From NCBI GenBank assembly GCA_022710725.1, contig JAKLGK010000002.1:1-64000 (forward strand): DNA of 64,000 nucleotides. The letters are read 5' to 3'. How positions within the stretch are numbered: position 1 is the stretch's first letter; each line of letters begins with the position of its first letter. The stretch comes from Verrucomicrobiota bacterium. Lineage in GTDB: Bacteria > Verrucomicrobiota > Kiritimatiellia > CAIQIC01 > JAGNIJ01. Positions 25,410-33,549 of the stretch are shown in pieces. The translations under genes were made by a program, and so were the position numbers. A model generated the notes under the pieces. It saw only the letters and a program-made list of their open reading frames with translations, searched no databases and had not been told where the DNA came from.

Positions 25410-27397
25410 AAACCGCGTGGACAATAGGCCTGGCATGGATTTGCCTCCTTATGGGCGACCGCTGCGTTGCCCAATCGTTCAATTACTATCATTTCGATCG
25501 GTCCTTCATTCCGTGCACAAATAGCCCCGGCGTGCCCACCCGTTACAGGGTCATTGCTGGGGCCAGAGAACTCTCGGGGATCGTAGGGCCGACCAACATC
25601 TGCATTATCTCCAACGACACGCAAGCGACGGAATATGAAGTTGTTGGCCTGGGCTTCGACTCGCCGGGAGAAGCGTGGGCATCCGCGCTGAATGCCTGGT
25701 CGTCCTGTCCCAGCAACCAGCCCGGCAAGATTTACGACAACGTCGGATGGCTCAAGCTCACGCATGAAGCCTATAGCAACTGGGGCGGCTATATCTGGTG
25801 TCTTCAGAACACGATCGCGTTCACGTCCTCCGCCTCCTCGATATATGTGTCGCCGGCCGGAGCGACCAGCGAGATCGCCAGCGTGCTGGTCGGTACGCTC
25901 GGGGATTTCTGCCCGAAGACGGTTGTCACGGACGTGGGGCCTGTCTTCAATACGAATTATCCGGGATCCGGGATGGCGACCGAGTACGTGGCGCGCGCTG
26001 ACTTGGCGGCCTATTACAAGCTGGTTTCCTCGAATTACTTGGCCGTCAACGATGACGATTCGGATGGGGACGGCATCCCCGATTTCGCCGATGGCTATGA
26101 TCGGGACGGGCAGGGCAATTCGTCTGATGACCTTTCAACCAATGATTTCTTTGTGCCGTGGCCTGTGTTACTGTCGGGATATACCGAACCCGCGCAGGCC
26201 ATGGTGAGCATCTCGTACAACGCGTCCGACCCGTCCGGTGTAACGCTCGGGACCAACGGCTATGTTCCGGCGAGCGGATACTTCCGCTTGTGGCGAACCA
26301 ATGCCGCGCAGGCGCGAAATAGCGCGAGTATCCTTTCGGGTGGAGACTATATCCCGCCTGGCACATATCCAGCCGCTTCCCTCGGATTTATCACAAAGCC
26401 GCAACTCGTGGACTTCTACATCGAACCGGTCGTACCGGTCCTCAATCAGCCGCTTGTTTTCGAAGTAGACCCGGACGGCCCTGGGCCAAAAGGGGCTGTC
26501 TGTGTGGATAAACTGATTTGTTCCGTTCTTATGGTGGAGTCCGTTGAGATCGTCGGTGCGCCTGCCGATGGTCTCGTTGTCGAGAACGGAGACGACGTGA
26601 CCTTTGTTGCCCACATCTTGCCGTCAGACTTTGTGCCGCCTGCTGACGAGCCCAAGTGGTACTACCAAAAACTGGATGCCGATGGCTCGTGGGAATCGTG
26701 GCAGAGCTTCGGTGCCAACGCGGACGGAACCCAGTACGTTCACACGGCGACCGAAAGCGGCATCTTTCGCGTTGAGACGGTGCTGACTGTTGGTGGTGTC
26801 GCTTGCGAGAAGATATACGAACGGACTGCAGACGATCCGCACAGCACACTCAAGGAAGGCGAGCCCGACGCGTTTGGGGTCGTTGATAACGCGATCCAGC
26901 TTGCCGTCAGGGAAGAAGCTTTAGGGTACATAGGTAGCACGTACTATTCATCCGCCGGTTCCTTGCCCGCTTGGCGAGATCCATTCGGTCTCTTCGACGG
27001 TCAGAACAAGTGCAACGTGTTCGTTGCCGATGTATGTGAAGGGTCCGGCGCGGACGTTGATCCTCCTACGGCTGGCGTCTATCTTGGGGGGCCTCCCTCG
27101 GCCAACAACTGGGCGGGGATGCCGGACATCAATGATCCCAACGCTCCATATCCGATTCCGAATTGGACGCTGCTTTTCGACAATGCTTCGCCACAACCCG
27201 GCCATGTCTGCGCAAGTGGATACGAAATCAGCGGCTCGTCCGGGCATGCGGGTATCGTTGACTACGATGGGCAATGGATCAGCGCTAGTAGTGCTGTTGG
27301 TGGAAACGTGAACCGGAAGGCGGAGTTCAGTAGTTACAGGCGACACTATCAGTCCGGCGCCACCAAGCCTGCCGGTCAAAGGGCGTACTCGAACTGA
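25406..27397 (+). CDS. Secreted protein with C-terminal NlpC/P60-like cysteine peptidase/amidase domain
   Basis: 663 residues with a signal peptide (MKTAWTIGLAWICLLMGDRCVAQ). A calcium-repeat patch lies near residue 215 (DDDSDGDGIPDFADGYD). The last ~160 residues read like an NlpC/P60 or CHAP-type fold: NKCNVFVADVC offers the nucleophilic Cys and GSSGHAGIVDYDGQW the His, with PQPGHVCAS between. The NKCNxFVxDV form is close to that of amidase domains in polymorphic toxins and Rhs tails. The family cuts cell-wall peptides or acts on lipids. The ATGA overlap with the preceding gene and the 11-bp gap to the next indicate an operon. A secreted wall hydrolase or antibacterial effector are both possible. 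Confidence 0.65.
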   Translation: MKTAWTIGLAWICLLMGDRCVAQSFNYYHFDRSFIPCTNSPGVPTRYRVIAGARELSGIVGPTNICIISNDTQATEYEVVGLGFDSPGEAWASALNAWSSCPSNQPGKIYDNVGWLKLTHEAYSNWGGYIWCLQNTIAFTSSASSIYVSPAGATSEIASVLVGTLGDFCPKTVVTDVGPVFNTNYPGSGMATEYVARADLAAYYKLVSSNYLAVNDDDSDGDGIPDFADGYDRDGQGNSSDDLSTNDFFVPWPVLLSGYTEPAQAMVSISYNASDPSGVTLGTNGYVPASGYFRLWRTNAAQARNSASILSGGDYIPPGTYPAASLGFITKPQLVDFYIEPVVPVLNQPLVFEVDPDGPGPKGAVCVDKLICSVLMVESVEIVGAPADGLVVENGDDVTFVAHILPSDFVPPADEPKWYYQKLDADGSWESWQSFGANADGTQYVHTATESGIFRVETVLTVGGVACEKIYERTADDPHSTLKEGEPDAFGVVDNAIQLAVREEALGYIGSTYYSSAGSLPAWRDPFGLFDGQNKCNVFVADVCEGSGADVDPPTAGVYLGGPPSANNWAGMPDINDPNAPYPIPNWTLLFDNASPQPGHVCASGYEISGSSGHAGIVDYDGQWISASSAVGGNVNRKAEFSSYRRHYQSGATKPAGQRAYSN

Positions 27398-27408
27398 GGA
27401 GTGAAGAA

Positions 27409-28677
27409 GTGAAAATCGGAATAATCTGCCTTGCTGTGATGTTGGCCGGTCTGGTGCCGTCCTTCGGCGATGAGTCCCGACCAGATAGCCGTGCGCTTAT
27501 CGCTGCGGTCGTTCAGGGTCTGGGCGAAAAGGCTATTAATGCGTTTCCCGATCCGTCACCCATCCTTTGGCTTCTTGAAACCAATCCGGACTTCCGGGCT
27601 CTTTGCGCGGCCAGCGACTCGACATGGCAGCAGACATTTTCCGCCCTCGTGGATAGCTCACTTGATCGTGCATCACGCCTCGTTCTTTTGCACTCGTATC
27701 TTTATCTCTCTCCCAAGGAGTACGCGAATTGCCTGGATCGAGTCTTGGCGCTTCACATGCAAGGCATACTCCCGCAAGAAGAACTGCTCAACATCTTCCT
27801 CTTTCCCCCCCGTGACGAGAATCGTTGGTTCCTCTCGTACAACGCAGACGATCCGCGCGTGAAGAAGTTCCTTGGCGAGGTTCGTGTTGCGTTCGCGAAC
27901 AATACCGACGTTCTGCACATGATCGACATCATCACGAGTGGCAAAGCGCGTGCCCGAGACGAGCGGCTCCGCTCGGGAAAGTCCAGTGCATTCAAGCGAC
28001 AAATACCGTCTCTAGCTGGTGAAGATATCCACGCTTCAGATCACGATAAACAGAAAGGGGCGATCGGGGTCAGCCCTCAAATAACAAATAACGCGAACGA
28101 GAGCGTTGAGGCGCTGATCGCAAGCGCGCGAGCAGGGAGTCGCGAGGCCCTTCTCGAACTGGGGGACAGGGGCAATCCGGATGTGATACCGTTTCTCAAG
28201 GCGATTATGTCGGTAAATTCAAACAAGAGCTTTGGCGGTGCTGGCGCCTGCGCTCAAATGGCCCTGGTAAAGCTTGGGGACACAGAGGCGCTTGCCGAGA
28301 TCGCAGCCGAATTAGAGGCGGTAAGCACTCCGTGGGTTCAGGACCAAGCGATACAGAAACTAGAGTACGTTGCCAATTCAAACGCTGTTGGTCTTCTCCT
28401 GATGCTTCTGACGAACAATGCTGAGCGTTCCGAAACAATGAAGGAGGAGCCCCGAGGGGAGAGGCCGCTCGACAGGCTGATCTATGAGCCGCTGAATGTC
28501 GTGGCCATGCGATCATTGGCCAAAATTATTCCGAATCCCGTGGTGTGGAAAGGACCTACTCCTACTGAGGATGATATTGCAAGATGGCGCGAATGGTGGG
28601 CTCGGAAGGAGTGGCCCAGTCGCGATACCGCTCTATTTCCGTATATTGAACTCCAGCCTAGCACCAAACACAAATAA
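27409..28677 (+). CDS. Exported HEAT-like repeat protein
   Basis: 422 residues from GTG 27409, preceded by GAGGAG. A signal peptide is visible (MKIGIICLAVMLAGLVPSFG). The C-terminal half has HEAT-like helical repeats: ARAGSREALLELGDRGNPDVIPFLKA, ALVKLGDTEALAEIAAEL and QKLEYVANSNAVGLLLMLL. No enzyme motif is seen. It lies directly downstream of the NlpC/P60-like gene and is exported too, as expected for a periplasmic binding partner or immunity protein; this is only positional inference. Confidence 0.6.
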   Translation: MKIGIICLAVMLAGLVPSFGDESRPDSRALIAAVVQGLGEKAINAFPDPSPILWLLETNPDFRALCAASDSTWQQTFSALVDSSLDRASRLVLLHSYLYLSPKEYANCLDRVLALHMQGILPQEELLNIFLFPPRDENRWFLSYNADDPRVKKFLGEVRVAFANNTDVLHMIDIITSGKARARDERLRSGKSSAFKRQIPSLAGEDIHASDHDKQKGAIGVSPQITNNANESVEALIASARAGSREALLELGDRGNPDVIPFLKAIMSVNSNKSFGGAGACAQMALVKLGDTEALAEIAAELEAVSTPWVQDQAIQKLEYVANSNAVGLLLMLLTNNAERSETMKEEPRGERPLDRLIYEPLNVVAMRSLAKIIPNPVVWKGPTPTEDDIARWREWWARKEWPSRDTALFPYIELQPSTKHK

Positions 28678-28699
28678 TGGAGGCGCTGACGGTGGCGCC

Positions 28700-29182
28700 A
28701 TGAAGACATCTGGAATCGAAGTTGTTCTCAGCATTCTCTGGACGGCTGCAGTTCATGCTCAGACTTGTGACAAAGAGCCATTCTTGAGTGCCGTCAACGA
28801 AGCATGGGTGCAGACGAACTATGCTCAGATACATCAAATTGTTGATGATCGATTGTCTGCATGTACAAACGATCTGTTCGGTCTATGCCTGAATTATGGG
28901 TACTATTTTTGGGCCAGAGTGGATTTCACGAACGCACAGATGGCAGCTCAACAGTTCGTATTGGCCGTCTCAAATAGAGCGCCTCACGAGGTGATGCAAC
29001 CTGGGATAGTAATGGATCACATTAAATCAGTTGCTGACATGGCGGCGCCAGTATCTATCCCGACGAATCAAGCTCGGAGTGAAGAGCAAATACAGTATCT
29101 GCACACCGTGGCGTATCCTACTAATTTTCCGGAAATATACTTATACCTTGAATTTGTATCTAGAGTCGAGACAAATGAGTAG
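28700..29182 (+). CDS. Small secreted protein of unknown function
   Basis: 160 residues from ATG 28700, the start that gives a signal peptide (MKTSGIEVVLSILWTAAVHAQ). The frame extends further upstream but only within the end of the previous gene. The mature part is alpha-helical in appearance (VQTNYAQIHQIVDDRL, FGLCLNYGYYFWARVDF) with three Cys. It is visibly more AT-rich than the neighbouring core genes. I do not recognise it. It follows the HEAT-like gene by 22 bp and is probably the last gene of the run starting at 23832. Confidence 0.55.
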   Translation: MKTSGIEVVLSILWTAAVHAQTCDKEPFLSAVNEAWVQTNYAQIHQIVDDRLSACTNDLFGLCLNYGYYFWARVDFTNAQMAAQQFVLAVSNRAPHEVMQPGIVMDHIKSVADMAAPVSIPTNQARSEEQIQYLHTVAYPTNFPEIYLYLEFVSRVETNE

Positions 29183-29260
29183 ATCGAGGCAAGTCTGGTG
29201 TGAGGGAGGCGGAACGGGAGCAATCCTCGAATGACCAAGTAACGCGAGCGAGAGCGGGAA

Positions 29261-30493
29261 ATGATGAATGGCGAGAGGCCCATGAGAGGAGTGATTCGGA
29301 CGGCTGTTGTTGTCTGCATTCTTCTTTGCTGCGTCATGGCCAGCGCGGAGAGCTATTCCTCGCGGCCGATGGCGGCGGATGGGGCGCAATTGATCGAAGA
29401 CGGCACGTGGTGCGCCCGGGCTTCTGATGAACGCATGGCGGCGGCCACGGATTGGGGGGAGGGCGAGTGGTTTCAACCCATGGCGACCTGCCCGAGGGTG
29501 CATTTGTCTGAAATCAAGCAGCGGGCAAGTTATCTGATCGGTCAGTACATCAATGAGTTAGCCATGAGCGCCTGCTATGGGGCGATGATTCCGTACAGTT
29601 ATCCCAGCAATATCTTCTACTACACGGTCACCGGCCAGTTGGCTCGATATGATCTCCCTGCGGATTATTTGGTAAATACACCGTTCAATATTTTGGAAAC
29701 CAATATCTACGGATATCAGGGCGCGAAGTGGCTCTTTCAGGACATGCAATGGACGGCCGGTGAAGGAGGCGTGATCGGAAAGAGAAGGAGGCATGATCGG
29801 ATCGGGGAGGTGTCGGCGCCGGGAGAGTATCCTCCGATAGACGGCGGGCCTCCTGCGCACGCGTGCAATAATCTTTGCGTCGACACCAATTCCGTCGATG
29901 AGTATGAGAGCTACATGATCAGCACGTCCGCTACGATTGGTGACGGTGGCGGTGAGTTTATGGACTATTGCGCGTACGGCTTGGGATATACCAACGGATA
30001 CGTTACGTATCACTGGTGGGGTTATTCACTTACTGGCATCGAATCCGGCGCTCGCATCGGCATGTTGATCCCGTATTCGCGAAGCCCGACCTCTTCATAT
30101 GCCAGCCTGTTGCTCCGGCCGCACCGATTGTGTGTATATCGGCAATCAGGCGGTGGCGATTCGAATACATGGGCCTTTCTCGGCCAGCCATACTTCGAGG
30201 ATACAAACCATGTGCTGCATGCAGATGGGACGGTATCAATCAGCAGCATAGAGACAGCGGAGGGATCCATGCCTGTCGGGGAAATGAGCGCCTATGCTGT
30301 TCCTCTGATAGATGTATTCAGCCTCGCCTGCCAGTCTAATCTGTGGTATTGGATTGGCGACCCCGATGCGGACAATATGACCACAGCATGTTCAGAAACA
30401 CCGGTGTATGGATGGTCGGCGTGGGCGCTGCGTGCCAATACGCAGTCGGTCAGCTATCGGCATTTTGTGCGGTGGAATTTTGCCTTCGAGTAA
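29261..30493 (+). CDS. Secreted protein of unknown function
   Basis: 410 residues. Two adjacent ATG codons (29261, 29264) may serve as start. The signal peptide is VIRTAVVVCILLCCVMASAES. The mature protein is rich in Tyr, Ser, Gly and Cys (GYVTYHWWGYSLTG, YGWSAWALRANTQSVSYRHF) and lacks motifs I can assign. It is 78 bp downstream of the previous gene, so it may share the transcript or have its own promoter. It converges on purC with a 27-bp gap. Confidence 0.55.
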   Translation: MMNGERPMRGVIRTAVVVCILLCCVMASAESYSSRPMAADGAQLIEDGTWCARASDERMAAATDWGEGEWFQPMATCPRVHLSEIKQRASYLIGQYINELAMSACYGAMIPYSYPSNIFYYTVTGQLARYDLPADYLVNTPFNILETNIYGYQGAKWLFQDMQWTAGEGGVIGKRRRHDRIGEVSAPGEYPPIDGGPPAHACNNLCVDTNSVDEYESYMISTSATIGDGGGEFMDYCAYGLGYTNGYVTYHWWGYSLTGIESGARIGMLIPYSRSPTSSYASLLLRPHRLCVYRQSGGGDSNTWAFLGQPYFEDTNHVLHADGTVSISSIETAEGSMPVGEMSAYAVPLIDVFSLACQSNLWYWIGDPDADNMTTACSETPVYGWSAWALRANTQSVSYRHFVRWNFAFE

Positions 30494-30520
30494 TTCGTTG
30501 CACGGTCGCCGGGTCGTTGC

Positions 30521-31411
30521 TTACCGAATATCCTCCCGCTCCGTGATCCGGCGGTAGGCCTCGAGGTATTTCTCGCGCGTCTTCCGGACCACGTCGTCGG
30601 ACAGGGGCGGGGCGGGCGGGGTCTTGTCCCAGTCCAGCGTCTCGAGGTAGTCGCGCACGAATTGCTTGTCGAAGGAGGGCGGGGAGCGGCCCGGCGCGTA
30701 GGAGTCCGCCGGCCAGAACCGGGAGCTGTCCGGCGTGAAGAGCTCGTCGATCAGGATCAGTTCGTTGCCGTCCAGCCCGAACTCGAACTTGGTGTCCGCG
30801 ATGATGATCCCGCGCGTCCGCGCGTGCCCGGCCGCGTGCTCATAGAGGGCCAGCGATACCGCGCGCAGCCGGGCGGCGAGTTCGGGCCCGATCATCTTTT
30901 CGACTTCGCCGAAAGGAATATTTTCATCGTGGCCCGTGTCCGCCTTGCGCGCGGGCGTGAAGAGAGGTTCGTCGAGCCGGTCGGCCAGCCGGCAGCCGGC
31001 GCGCAGGGGCAGGCCGCAGACGGAGCCCGTGCGGGTGTAATCCTTCCAGCCGGACCCGATCAGGTAGCCGCGGACGACGCACTCGACGGGGAGGGGCTTC
31101 GCCTTCCGGACCAGCATGGCCCGGCCCCGCAGGAGGTGCTCGAACGGGCGCAGTCGTTCGGGAAAAACGGAGGGGTCGAGGGCGATCACGTGGTTCGGAA
31201 CGATGGCGGCGGTCCGTTCGAACCACCAGGCGGAGAGCCGGTTGAGCACTTCGCCCTTTTGCGGGATGCCGGTGGGCAGGATGCAGTCGAACGCGGAGAT
31301 GCGGTCGGTGGCGACCATCAGCAGCCGGTCGCCGAGGTCGAAGACTTCGCGAACCTTGCCGCTGCGGAGTTTGGGGATACCGGGGAGATCGAGTTGGGTT
31401 AAGGTTGTCAT
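30521..31411 (-). CDS. purC: Phosphoribosylaminoimidazole-succinocarboxamide synthase (SAICAR synthetase)
   Basis: 296 residues from ATG 31411; the frame extends upstream but without similarity. Family motifs are clear: GKVREVFDLGDRLLMVATDRISAFD at the N-terminus, ECVVRGYLIGSGWKDY, and IADTKFEFGLDGNELILIDELFTPDSSRFW, which holds the Mg/ATP acidic residues. It catalyses ATP-dependent joining of CAIR and aspartate in purine synthesis. The length and form match the longer, eukaryote-like/bacterial class with PSFDKQFVRDYL near the end. It is separated from the aminopeptidase gene by a hairpin repeat element. Confidence 0.95.
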   Translation of the reverse strand: MTTLTQLDLPGIPKLRSGKVREVFDLGDRLLMVATDRISAFDCILPTGIPQKGEVLNRLSAWWFERTAAIVPNHVIALDPSVFPERLRPFEHLLRGRAMLVRKAKPLPVECVVRGYLIGSGWKDYTRTGSVCGLPLRAGCRLADRLDEPLFTPARKADTGHDENIPFGEVEKMIGPELAARLRAVSLALYEHAAGHARTRGIIIADTKFEFGLDGNELILIDELFTPDSSRFWPADSYAPGRSPPSFDKQFVRDYLETLDWDKTPPAPPLSDDVVRKTREKYLEAYRRITEREDIR

Positions 31412-31437
31412 GTTCTCTTTTGTCCCTGGTTGGCTGG

Positions 31438-31489
31438 TAGGGCGGCCTGGCCCAGGCCGCCGCGGCGCGCTCGGCGAGCGCGCCCTACC
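31438..31489. repeat. Double-hairpin intergenic element, copy 1 (TAGGGCG...CGCCCTA)
   Basis: Two back-to-back hairpins, each with a 10-bp stem around one central base: GGCGGCCTGG/CCAGGCCGCC and GGCGCGCTCG/CGAGCGCGCC. The outer edges are TAGGGCGG and CGCGCCCTACC. It sits between pepA and purC. A related element with the same right edge occurs at 63511-63600. It resembles REP/MITE-like intergenic repeats and may also end transcription. Confidence 0.75.
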
Positions 31490-31508
31490 GGTTGCGATGA
31501 GCGAGCCT

Positions 31509-33005
31509 TTACAGATTCCGCAGCCATTCCACGAGCAGGCGCGCGCCGAACAGGGTCGGCCCGGCCGGGGCGTAGGGCTTCGTGCTTTCCTCGTACGCGG
31601 TGTTGGCGATGTCCAAGTGCGCCCACGGGATGGATTCAGGGACAAAATGCCGGAGGAAGGTGCCGCCGATGATCGTGCCCGCGCCGCGTTCGCCGACGTT
31701 CTTCAGGTCGGAGAAGGCGCCCTTGATGTCCTCGTCGTATTCCGGCAGCAGCGGGAGCGGCCACAGCCGTTCGCCCGAAGTTTCCCCGGCCTGGCGCAGT
31801 TGCTCCACGATCTCCGGGCGGTTGCCCATGACGGCGGAGAGCACGTGGCCCAGCGCGACGACGGACGCGCCGGTCAGCGTGGCGAGGTCCACGATGGCGG
31901 CGGGCTTGTACTCGGCCGCCAGCGACAGCGCGTCGGCCAGCAGCAGGCGCCCCTCGGCGTCGGTATTGAGGATCTCGATCGTCTGGCCCGAGTAGGACCG
32001 GATGATGTCGCCCGGCCGCGTCGCGTCGCCGCCGGGCATGTTCTCGGCCGCGGGCAGCAGGGCGATCACGGGGCGCGGCAGGCGGAGCCGCGCGGCCATG
32101 AGGACCGCGGCGAGCACGGCCATGCCGCCGCACTTGTCGTACTTCATCCACTCCATGCCCTTGCCGGGCTTGATGGAGATGCCGCCGGTGTCGAACGTGA
32201 TGGTCTTGCCGACGAGGGCGACAGGACGGAGCTTCCGGTCCGTGCCCGGGTAGCGCAGGATGATCAGCCGCGGCTCGTGCCGGCTGCCGCGCCCGACGGC
32301 GAGCAGGGCGCCGCAGCCCTTGCGCTGCAGCGCGGCCTTGTCCATGACGCGGCACGCGAGCCCGTGCTTCCGCGCCAGGGCGCGCGCGGCGCCGGCGAGG
32401 GCGGCTGGCGCCGCCTCGTTGGCCGGGAGGTTGGCCAGGTCCCGCACCTCCTTCAGGATTTCAGACGCCGCGACGGTATCCGCGAGCCGGCGGGCCAACG
32501 CGGGGGCGCGGACGGGCGCGTCCGTAAACAGGATGTCCGGCATCCGGCGATCCGGCCCGTCCTCGTCCTTCGTGAGGTAGCGCGTGAACGCGTAGTGGCC
32601 GTAGTGCAGCGCGGCCGCGAGGTGTCCGGCCAGGAGTTCCGGCGCGAGCGGCAGGTCCGGCGCGCGGAGCGAGACGGCCAGGGTCGCGAGGCGGTGCTTG
32701 CGGAGCGTGTGCGCGGCGGCGGCCGCCGCCTGCCGGAAGCGGGCGACGTGAAAATCTTTTTTCTTTCCCAGCCCGGCGAGCACGATCGAGCGCGCGGGCA
32801 GCGACTCCCAGGACGAAATCACGGCGACCTGGTTCAGCTTGCCGATGAAATCGTGGCGGGCGCGCCAGTCCTTCAGCATGCGGTCCAGGCGCCGCGAGAC
32901 CGGATCGCTGCCGGGGACGGGCACGGGCTCGTCCTGGAACGCGAAGAGCAGCCAGCCGTCGGCGGGCTGGCGGGCGAGGGGGACGGAGACGAGGCGTGTT
33001 TTCAT
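31509..33005 (-). CDS. pepA: M17 leucyl aminopeptidase
   Basis: 498 residues, standard for the family. The M17 signature NTDAEGRLLLADALSL is intact. The metal-binding Lys and Asp residues are in VGKTITFDTGGISIKPG and MKYDKCGG, and the second metal/bicarbonate region is in IVDLATLTGAS. The enzyme removes N-terminal residues from peptides in the cytoplasm with two divalent metals. The N-terminal ~160 residues are the divergent regulatory/hexamer domain. The start codon lies 4 bp from the stop of the HMA-like gene, so the two form one unit. Confidence 0.93.
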   Translation of the reverse strand: MKTRLVSVPLARQPADGWLLFAFQDEPVPVPGSDPVSRRLDRMLKDWRARHDFIGKLNQVAVISSWESLPARSIVLAGLGKKKDFHVARFRQAAAAAAHTLRKHRLATLAVSLRAPDLPLAPELLAGHLAAALHYGHYAFTRYLTKDEDGPDRRMPDILFTDAPVRAPALARRLADTVAASEILKEVRDLANLPANEAAPAALAGAARALARKHGLACRVMDKAALQRKGCGALLAVGRGSRHEPRLIILRYPGTDRKLRPVALVGKTITFDTGGISIKPGKGMEWMKYDKCGGMAVLAAVLMAARLRLPRPVIALLPAAENMPGGDATRPGDIIRSYSGQTIEILNTDAEGRLLLADALSLAAEYKPAAIVDLATLTGASVVALGHVLSAVMGNRPEIVEQLRQAGETSGERLWPLPLLPEYDEDIKGAFSDLKNVGERGAGTIIGGTFLRHFVPESIPWAHLDIANTAYEESTKPYAPAGPTLFGARLLVEWLRNL

Positions 33006-33009
33006 GTTT

Positions 33010-33351
33010 TCAGCGGCATTCGGGCGGCAGCTTGGCGCGGGCTTCCGGCCGGGCGGGCTTGTCGTTCGCGTCGAAACCCGCGTTCGTCAGCAGGTACTCG
33101 ATGTTCACGATGCCCATCTTGAGCCCGTCGTACTTCACCAGGATGCGCCGGTTGGCCAGGTCGATGTCCACCTGCTCGATGCCGTCCATCTTGTTGAACA
33201 CGGTTTCCACGATGCGGGCGCATTCGGGCGAGCCCATCTGGGGCACTTTCACCTCCAGGGTGCGGATATCCCTCCGGTAGCAACCCGATGCCGCGGCGAG
33301 AAAAGCGGTGACGGCGAGAAAAAGCCCTATACAAAAATGCCGAGTCTTCAT
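33010..33351 (-). CDS. Lipoprotein with HMA-like domain lacking the CxxC metal site
   Basis: 113 residues from ATG 33351, with AGGA 8 bases upstream. A signal peptide and lipobox are visible (LAAASGC). The remainder has the beta-alpha-beta-beta-alpha-beta pattern of heavy-metal-associated domains: RTLEVKVPQMGSPECARIVETVF, VDIDLANRRILVKYDG and VNIEYLLTNAGFDA. The usual metal loop (MxCxxC) is replaced by MGSPEC, leaving only one Cys, so copper binding of the classical type is doubtful. It is encoded just upstream of pepA on the same strand. Confidence 0.7.
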   Translation of the reverse strand: MKTRHFCIGLFLAVTAFLAAASGCYRRDIRTLEVKVPQMGSPECARIVETVFNKMDGIEQVDIDLANRRILVKYDGLKMGIVNIEYLLTNAGFDANDKPARPEARAKLPPECR

Positions 33352-33378
33352 AATATTATCCTGCAAGGTTGATCGAAG

Positions 33379-33432
33379 CCCTGATAATAGGGCATGAAAT
33401 CCCTACCCGTCAAATACGGGCGGATATTTTTT
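33379..33432 (+). other. Tandem short hairpins with trailing T-run
   Basis: GCCCT/AGGGC at 33379-33394 and CCCGT/ACGGG at 33406-33420 form two 5-bp hairpins, followed by TTTTTT at 33427-33432. No plus-strand gene ends here, and the flanking minus-strand genes face the other way. A terminator role is therefore uncertain. Confidence 0.3.
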
Positions 33433-33549
33433 CTTTGAACACTTGAAATAGACAACGGTCCAAGTATATTGATTTTGAAGGGCGGATGTGCGTTCACCTA
33501 TGGGGTTCCTCACCCCGACCTCCTTGGCGCGCAACGCCCTTCTTTCTTT

